Part shown: piece by piece, positions 9,511 through 12,761 of the stretch | Position numbering within the stretch: position 1 is the stretch's first letter | How the letters are laid out: every line of letters begins with the position of its first letter | Assembly: GCA_017536845.1 (NCBI GenBank) | Contig: JAFWCP010000322.1 | Span: 1 to 12,761, forward strand | Source of the DNA: Solobacterium sp. | GTDB lineage: Bacteria; Bacillota_I; Bacilli_A; Erysipelotrichales; Erysipelotrichaceae | Length of the DNA stretch: 12,761 bases | Direction of reading: 5' to 3' | The notes under the pieces: generated by a model | Databases searched by the model: none | What the model saw: the letters and a program-made list of their open reading frames with translations, nothing else | Told to the model about the DNA's origin: nothing | Program-made: the position numbers and the translations under genes

Positions 9511-9855
9511 TTAACTATATTCATCTTCGTGGAAACTCAGGCATTTGAGGATATCCTTTCCATTTCGGTTCTGGATTTTCAGTTTCACATAAAACTGTTC
9601 ACCATCAACATTTTTCTTAAACTCCCAGATGTCTCCAGGCTGCGTTTTATCAAAATCCTTCTTCGGCCCTTTGAAGTAATCTCCTGTCATCAAACCCAGG
9701 ATTTCATCTTTTGCATCCCTGACAGTGAATCCATGATCGGACAGGGCCTGCAGATTTTTACCTCTGGGCATAAACACATAATTGCCTGCTGCTATCAGCT
9801 TTTTGGCATTCGCAAGAAATGATGAGATGTCCGATACACTTGCTTGATTGCTCAC
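9511..9855 (-). CDS. mqsR: MqsR-family mRNA interferase toxin
   Basis: 114-aa protein aligning by eye along its length to E. coli MqsR (98 aa), a ribosome-independent RNase that cuts mRNA at GCU. Matching blocks are AKKLIAAG (MqsR KKLVNAG), EILGLMTGDYFKGP (NVIIGLSESDFYKSM), GDIWEF (HTIWQD) and FYVKLKI (VYLKITV). The catalytic Lys56 and Tyr81 of MqsR correspond to Lys62 and Tyr89 here. Gln68 is replaced by Glu78, and Lys96 probably by His109, so specificity or rate may differ. The start is GTG at 9855 with AGGAGG (9863-9868) seven bases upstream; ATG codons further in have no such site. It has its own promoter and sits just upstream of its antitoxin gene. Confidence 0.85.
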   Translation of the reverse strand: MSNQASVSDISSFLANAKKLIAAGNYVFMPRGKNLQALSDHGFTVRDAKDEILGLMTGDYFKGPKKDFDKTQPGDIWEFKKNVDGEQFYVKLKIQNRNGKDILKCLSFHEDEYS

Positions 9856-9875
9856 TCAGTCACCTCCTTGCCTTT

Positions 9876-9903
9876 ATTCTACGCAAGAATCCTGAAAGGT
9901 CAA
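9876..9903 (-). promoter_or_regulatory. Promoter of the toxin-antitoxin operon
   Basis: On the minus strand TTGACC (9903-9898) and TAGAAT (9881-9876) have a 16-base spacer, each one base off consensus. Transcription would begin near 9869, almost at the AGGAGG of the toxin gene, giving a very short leader. Confidence 0.8.
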
Positions 9904-9936
9904 TATAAAATGCGGTCATATGACCGCATTTTATAT
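9903..9936. promoter_or_regulatory. Perfect 34-bp palindrome, probable toxin-antitoxin operator
   Basis: Two 17-base arms with no mismatch and no spacer, centred between 9919 and 9920 on CATATG; the inner part is GCGGTCATATGACCGC. Its left end overlaps the first base of the -35 box of the toxin-antitoxin promoter. Type II antitoxins bind palindromes at their own promoters, so the HTH part of the adjacent antitoxin is the likely ligand. Read as RNA it could also fold into a hairpin with A-rich and T-rich flanks and act as a terminator in either direction, for example for the aldo/keto reductase gene. Confidence 0.75.
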
Positions 9937-9942
9937 CCCGAT

Positions 9943-9974
9943 CAGATATCCAGACACGAACGAGCGGATATCTG
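9943..9974. repeat. Inverted repeat beside the toxin-antitoxin operator
   Basis: CAGATATCC (9943-9951) and GGATATCTG (9966-9974) form a perfect 9-bp inverted repeat with a 14-base spacer, six bases beyond the 34-bp palindrome. Neither strand has a T tract behind it. It might be a second protein-binding site or an RNA 3' hairpin of the aldo/keto reductase transcript. Bases 9975-10119 show no gene or clear signal. Confidence 0.4.
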
Positions 9975-10119
9975 GCGATGATCACGTATCGGCATGTATG
10001 ATTTATCTCACACCAGGCTGCTAAACACCGGGTAATGATCCTTATATTCTGGAAAGCATGTGCTCCGACGATACCTTTTCAGGCCGCGTGTGCTTTTCCT
10101 TCTCAGGCAGGTTCGATGC

Positions 10120-11238
10120 CTATTCAAATGCTTCCGCAACTTCCGCAAGCAGGTCACGGATGGGCAGATGCTGAGGGCAGACACGCTCACACTTGCCGCA
10201 TCTGATGCAGTCAGAAGCCTTGCCATGATTGACGATGATGGCGTTCTTGTAGTAGAACGGTCCGTTCCAGCCGCCGAAGATCTTATCTGTATTGTAGGCG
10301 GAGAAGATATCCGGGATCAGGATCTTCTTCGGGCAGGAGCTTTCTTCGATGCAGTAACGGCAGGAAGTGCAGGGAATCATGTTCTTCCTGCTGAAGACAT
10401 CACACACCTTCTTCACCGCTGCCATTTCTTCTTCATCCAAAGGCTTGAAGTCTTCCATGAAGGAGACATTGTCAGCCATCTGTTCCATATTGCTCATGCC
10501 GGATAAGACAACCCGGATGTTGGGGAAGGATGCCGCAAAGCGGATGGCATAGGAAGCGTTGGAACCTCCTTTTAATGCATCCAGCACAGCCTGGGCTTCT
10601 TCCGGCAGGCGGATCAGGCTGCCGCCCTTGACGGGCTCCATGACGAGCACGGGCTTGTCATGCTTCTCACAGACTTCATAGACCTTGCGGGATTCCACGG
10701 ATGCGGATTCATAATCCAGGTAATTGAACTGGATCTGGACGATTTCAATATCCGGATATTCGGTCAGGATACGGTCCAGGACATCTGCCTTGTCATGGAA
10801 GGAGATGCCGACATGGCGGACTTTGCCTTCCTTTTTCAATTCAAATGCCGTTTCATAGGCACGGCACTTCTTGAACTGTTCAAAGACGGTGCCGTTCTGG
10901 GCATGCATGAGATAGAAGTCAAAGTAGTCAACGCCGCAGGCTTCCAGCTGCTTTTCAAAGAAAGGCCGGATATCTTTTTCTTTCCGGAAATAGCTGGCCG
11001 TCAGCTTATCGGTGAGGATGTAGCTGTCACGGGGATAGCGGGAGGTCAGGCATTCTTTCAGAGCCAGTTCGCTCTTGCCGTTGATATAGCCATGGGCTGT
11101 ATCAAAGTAGTTGAAGCCATGGGCAAGGAAATAATCCGTCATCCGCATGGTTTCTTCGATATCTACTTCACTTCCCTTCATTGGCAGCCGCATGCAGCCG
11201 AAACCGAACTTCTTTTTGATGAATTCAAACTGTTCCAT
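10120..11238 (-). CDS. Aldo/keto reductase with C-terminal 4Fe-4S dicluster domain
   Basis: 372-aa putative oxidoreductase. Residues about 1-280 form the aldo/keto reductase barrel, with the catalytic tetrad apparent as Asp46 and Tyr51 (NYFDTAHGYINGKSE), Lys78 (ILTDKLTA) and His112 (FYLMHAQNG). The C-terminal 80 residues hold two cysteine clusters, CTSCRYCIEESSCPKK and CIRCGKCERVCPQHLP, typical of 4Fe-4S binding. Such fused proteins are common in anaerobic Firmicutes; the substrate is not known, and electrons may come from ferredoxin as well as NAD(P)H. The ATG at 11238 is preferred because GGAG lies eight bases upstream; a GTG at 11247 overlaps that site. The gene follows the MgtC-family gene by 101 bases. 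No clear promoter is visible between them, so co-transcription is possible. Confidence 0.9.
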   Translation of the reverse strand: MEQFEFIKKKFGFGCMRLPMKGSEVDIEETMRMTDYFLAHGFNYFDTAHGYINGKSELALKECLTSRYPRDSYILTDKLTASYFRKEKDIRPFFEKQLEACGVDYFDFYLMHAQNGTVFEQFKKCRAYETAFELKKEGKVRHVGISFHDKADVLDRILTEYPDIEIVQIQFNYLDYESASVESRKVYEVCEKHDKPVLVMEPVKGGSLIRLPEEAQAVLDALKGGSNASYAIRFAASFPNIRVVLSGMSNMEQMADNVSFMEDFKPLDEEEMAAVKKVCDVFSRKNMIPCTSCRYCIEESSCPKKILIPDIFSAYNTDKIFGGWNGPFYYKNAIIVNHGKASDCIRCGKCERVCPQHLPIRDLLAEVAEAFE

Positions 11239-11339
11239 GTTACACACTCCTTTTACAAGGTCATGTTACTATGACTGTAATCATAATGCAAATTCTGTTT
11301 ATGAATCGTGTGTCATGCATATTCTGTATGACTGTTTTC

Positions 11340-11996
11340 TTACCTGGACTGGATTTCCGCATGCGTGATCATGGGATCACTTTCTAGATCCTCGATGATC
11401 TTCATCGGCGCCGCGTCCTTATGCGTAAAGATTTCCGTCTCCAGGCTCCAGCCGTCATCTTTGGCATACATTCTTGTATCTGATGTGGAATAGCCCATCG
11501 CCTTCAGCTTGTCCACCACATTCCTTACCGTGGCTTCTTTCTTTAAGAACACTTTCAGGCGCAGGCTGGTCTTGGGCGCATTCAGGAAGAAGACGCCGCG
11601 GAACGACAGCTGGATGACCAGCATCAGGATGCCGCAGAAGATGCCGAATTCATAGAAACCGGCGCCGAAGGCCATGCCGATGGCAGAGGTGGCCCAGATG
11701 CCGGCAGCCGTCGTCAGGCCCTGGATGACGTCATGACGGACAAAGATGATGCCCGCACCGAGAAAGCCGATGCCGGAGACAATCTGGGCGGCAACCCTTG
11801 CCCCATCTTCATTGCCGGTTTCAAAAAAGCCGTACTTCGAAACAATCATCAGCAGTGCAGAACTCATGGCCACAATGGCATGTGTACGGATGCCGGCATC
11901 TTTGGAACTGGTATGACGTTCATAGCCGATGCATGCACCCATAATCGTGGCGCAGAAAATTCGCAGAAACCATTCTATTGATATTGTTGTAATCAT
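11340..11996 (-). CDS. MgtC/SapB family membrane protein
   Basis: 218-aa membrane protein. Residues 1-135 hold about five hydrophobic segments and the family motifs GACIGYERH (20-28), DAGIRTHAIVAM (33-44), ARVAAQIVSGIGFLGAGIIF (66-85) and GLTTAAGIWATSAIGMA (93-109). Residues about 145-218 form a soluble ACT-like tail (LRLKVFLKKEATVRNVVDKL, then later EDLESDPMITHAEIQSR). In pathogens MgtC helps growth at low magnesium and in macrophages by acting on the F-type ATPase; most homologues, like the B. subtilis one, have less certain roles, so I leave out a gene symbol. The ATG at 11996 has AGAGG close upstream. Its promoter lies at the edge of a duplicated 200-bp segment. Confidence 0.9.
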   Translation of the reverse strand: MITTISIEWFLRIFCATIMGACIGYERHTSSKDAGIRTHAIVAMSSALLMIVSKYGFFETGNEDGARVAAQIVSGIGFLGAGIIFVRHDVIQGLTTAAGIWATSAIGMAFGAGFYEFGIFCGILMLVIQLSFRGVFFLNAPKTSLRLKVFLKKEATVRNVVDKLKAMGYSTSDTRMYAKDDGWSLETEIFTHKDAAPMKIIEDLESDPMITHAEIQSR

Positions 11997-12023
11997 ATTC
12001 CTCTATACCTCAGCCTTGTAATT

Positions 12024-12052
12024 ATTGTATGGTTTACAGACAAGGCTTGCAA
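12024..12052 (-). promoter_or_regulatory. Promoter of the MgtC-family gene
   Basis: On the minus strand TTGCAA (12052-12047) and TACAAT (12029-12024) are 17 bases apart, about 28 bases before the ATG at 11996. The -35 box lies at the very edge of the duplicated segment. In the other copy the equivalent bases (TTTTCA, then AATAAT at 16 bases) make a poorer promoter for the 77-aa gene. Confidence 0.6.
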
Positions 12053-12255
12053 GCGGTCAGGGATTTTTCAGTGTCGATGCGAATGTCTCACAGAAACGTA
12101 TCCCACAAAGAAATATCCGTATCGTCATATCCTCCAAAGCAGGTCTCATTCCATCCCCGGATCGTCTTCCCATACGGATGGCTGGAAATCCTGAAGCAAA
12201 AGAGCAGCATGCAAAGCTGCTCATTCTCAACCAATGTCTGTTCTTCCAGACCTCA
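12037..12255. repeat. Direct repeat copy 1
   Basis: Bases 12056-12255 match 12562-12761 with only three substitutions in 200 (12105 A/G, 12128 T/A, 12136 A/G) and no gap, at an offset of 506 bp. Similarity continues more weakly to about 12037. The segment lies between the stop of the 77-aa gene and the promoter of the MgtC-family gene. It contains a hairpin GTCTG-N6-CAGAC, a terminator-like hairpin and the long-range inverted pair ATCCGTAT/ATACGGAT. Both strands have a long open frame in it, but I do not call either as a gene. Confidence 0.95.
12198..12222 (-). terminator. Terminator-like hairpin after the 77-aa gene, inside the repeat
   Basis: GAGCAGC (12202-12208) and GCTGCTC (12216-12222) form a 7-bp, GC-rich stem with a 7-base loop. 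On the minus strand it is followed by TTTTGCTTC, a short T tract, about 48 bases after the stop of the 77-aa gene. The same hairpin recurs in the second repeat copy at 12708-12728. Confidence 0.6.
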
Positions 12256-12269
12256 CGGTAAAAAGCCGT

Positions 12270-12503
12270 TTATTCCGCTTTTGCCAGATAGTCAAGCAGG
12301 GTCTTCCGATCAATCCCGACTGTTTCAAGGATCTCATCATCACTGAAGCCTTTTGCCTTCAGCTTGCATACTGTCTGAACCTGCTGGGTGATCAGATCAC
12401 GATTTGCCTGCGTCAGGTCCTTGTTTGCCTGTTCAAGATTGCTCTTGTATAGTTCAAATTCTTTATATTCTTCAGGGAACAGCCCTTTCATGATTGCTTC
12501 CAT
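12270..12503 (-). CDS. Small helical protein, 77 aa, similar to the C-terminal tail of Rpn/PD-(D/E)XK transposase-like nucleases
   Basis: Charged, helical 77-aa protein. Residues about 13-45 could form a coiled coil with an internal near-repeat (EQANKDLTQANRDL). Residues 48-72 (KAKGFSDDEILETVGIDRKT, then LLDYL) resemble the short helix-turn-helix-like tail found at the end of many Rpn-family nucleases. No nuclease domain precedes it: the frame starts at ATG 12503 with AAGGA six bases upstream. A second ATG at 12491 is less well placed. It may be a free-standing small protein, perhaps DNA-binding, or a remnant of an Rpn gene. It is flanked on both sides by copies of the 200-bp repeat. The link to Rpn proteins is from memory of family tails and is tentative. 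Confidence 0.6.
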   Translation of the reverse strand: MEAIMKGLFPEEYKEFELYKSNLEQANKDLTQANRDLITQQVQTVCKLKAKGFSDDEILETVGIDRKTLLDYLAKAE

Positions 12504-12542
12504 ATTCCTTCCTTAATCTTGCAATTATGCAATTATTTGGTG

Positions 12543-12761
12543 CAGACAAAGCTTGAAAATCGTCAGGGATTTTTCAGTGTCGATGCGAATGTCTCACAGA
12601 AACGTATCCCGCAAAGAAATATCCGTATCGTCAAATCCTCCGAAGCAGGTCTCATTCCATCCCCGGATCGTCTTCCCATACGGATGGCTGGAAATCCTGA
12701 AGCAAAAGAGCAGCATGCAAAGCTGCTCATTCTCAACCAATGTCTGTTCTTCCAGACCTCA
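12543..12761. repeat. Direct repeat copy 2 (runs off the window)
   Basis: Second copy of the segment at 12037-12255, still matching at the last base of the window, so its right end is unknown. It lies upstream of the 77-aa gene on the minus strand and includes the same terminator-like hairpin (12708-12728), which would end a gene lying beyond the window. Its left boundary stops about 40 bases before the ATG at 12503. The weaker resemblance of the two start regions (ATATTCCT next to both start codons on the plus strand) may be only shared ribosome-binding-site composition. Confidence 0.95.

Noticed and set aside
10060..11274. Plus-strand open frames of 148 and 204 codons opposite the aldo/keto reductase gene
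   Set aside because: Shadows of a gene with complete active-site and iron-sulfur motifs; no start signals.
12037..12255. M-box magnesium riboswitch or other known riboswitch upstream of the MgtC-family gene
   Set aside because: I see no M-box core motifs. The predicted promoter lies at the near edge of the segment, so most of it would not be transcribed as an mgtC leader, and the same segment precedes an unrelated gene.
12037..12761. The repeat pair as terminal repeats of an insertion sequence
   Set aside because: The copies are direct, 200 bp long, lack visible target duplications, and enclose only a 77-aa gene without a transposase domain.

Overview
The window reads as a low-to-medium GC Firmicutes genome, most likely a gut or oral member of the Erysipelotrichia. 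That placement is an inference from the Gram-positive style ribosome binding sites, the tagatose-6-phosphate lactose operon, the type II lipoprotein and the overall protein style; no marker gene is present to fix the species. Almost everything is on the minus strand, with lacR the only confident plus-strand gene.

Left edge (1-370): two small minus-strand genes too short for simple ORF filters. One is a 40-residue peptide with a perfect AGGAGG site. Abutting it (TGA directly followed by ATG) is the start of a helix-turn-helix protein that leaves the window.

Centre (424-7915): a complete lactose PTS / tagatose-6-phosphate operon, lacABCDFEG, transcribed leftwards from a strong promoter near 6850 to a strong terminator at 424-458. 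LacE/LacF (with general PTS proteins) import lactose as lactose-6-phosphate, LacG splits it to glucose and galactose-6-phosphate, LacAB isomerises the latter to tagatose-6-phosphate, LacC phosphorylates it and LacD cleaves the bisphosphate to two triose phosphates. The genes overlap by 1-4 bases or lie within about 15 bases of each other. A divergent DeoR-type repressor gene, lacR, shares a 326-bp regulatory region rich in TGTTT/AAACA inverted repeats.

Right of lacR: convergent terminators, a small lipoprotein of unknown function (7932-8303), and a toxin-antitoxin module (9494-9855). In this module an MqsR-family toxin gene precedes an antitoxin gene that combines an MqsA-like zinc finger, an MqsA-like HTH and a C-terminal Panacea/SocA-like (DUF4065) domain. 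A perfect 34-bp palindrome touches the -35 box of the module promoter and is the obvious autoregulation site.

Far right: an aldo/keto reductase with a C-terminal two-cluster ferredoxin-like domain, an MgtC/SapB-family membrane protein, and a small 77-residue protein. A 200-bp segment that is 98.5% identical in two direct copies 506 bp apart lies upstream of mgtC and upstream of the 77-residue gene. The second copy runs to the window edge. The least explained parts of the window are this repeat with its small gene, the tripartite antitoxin with its palindrome, and the coupled small genes at the left edge. No tRNA, rRNA, CRISPR array, transposase or integrase was seen.
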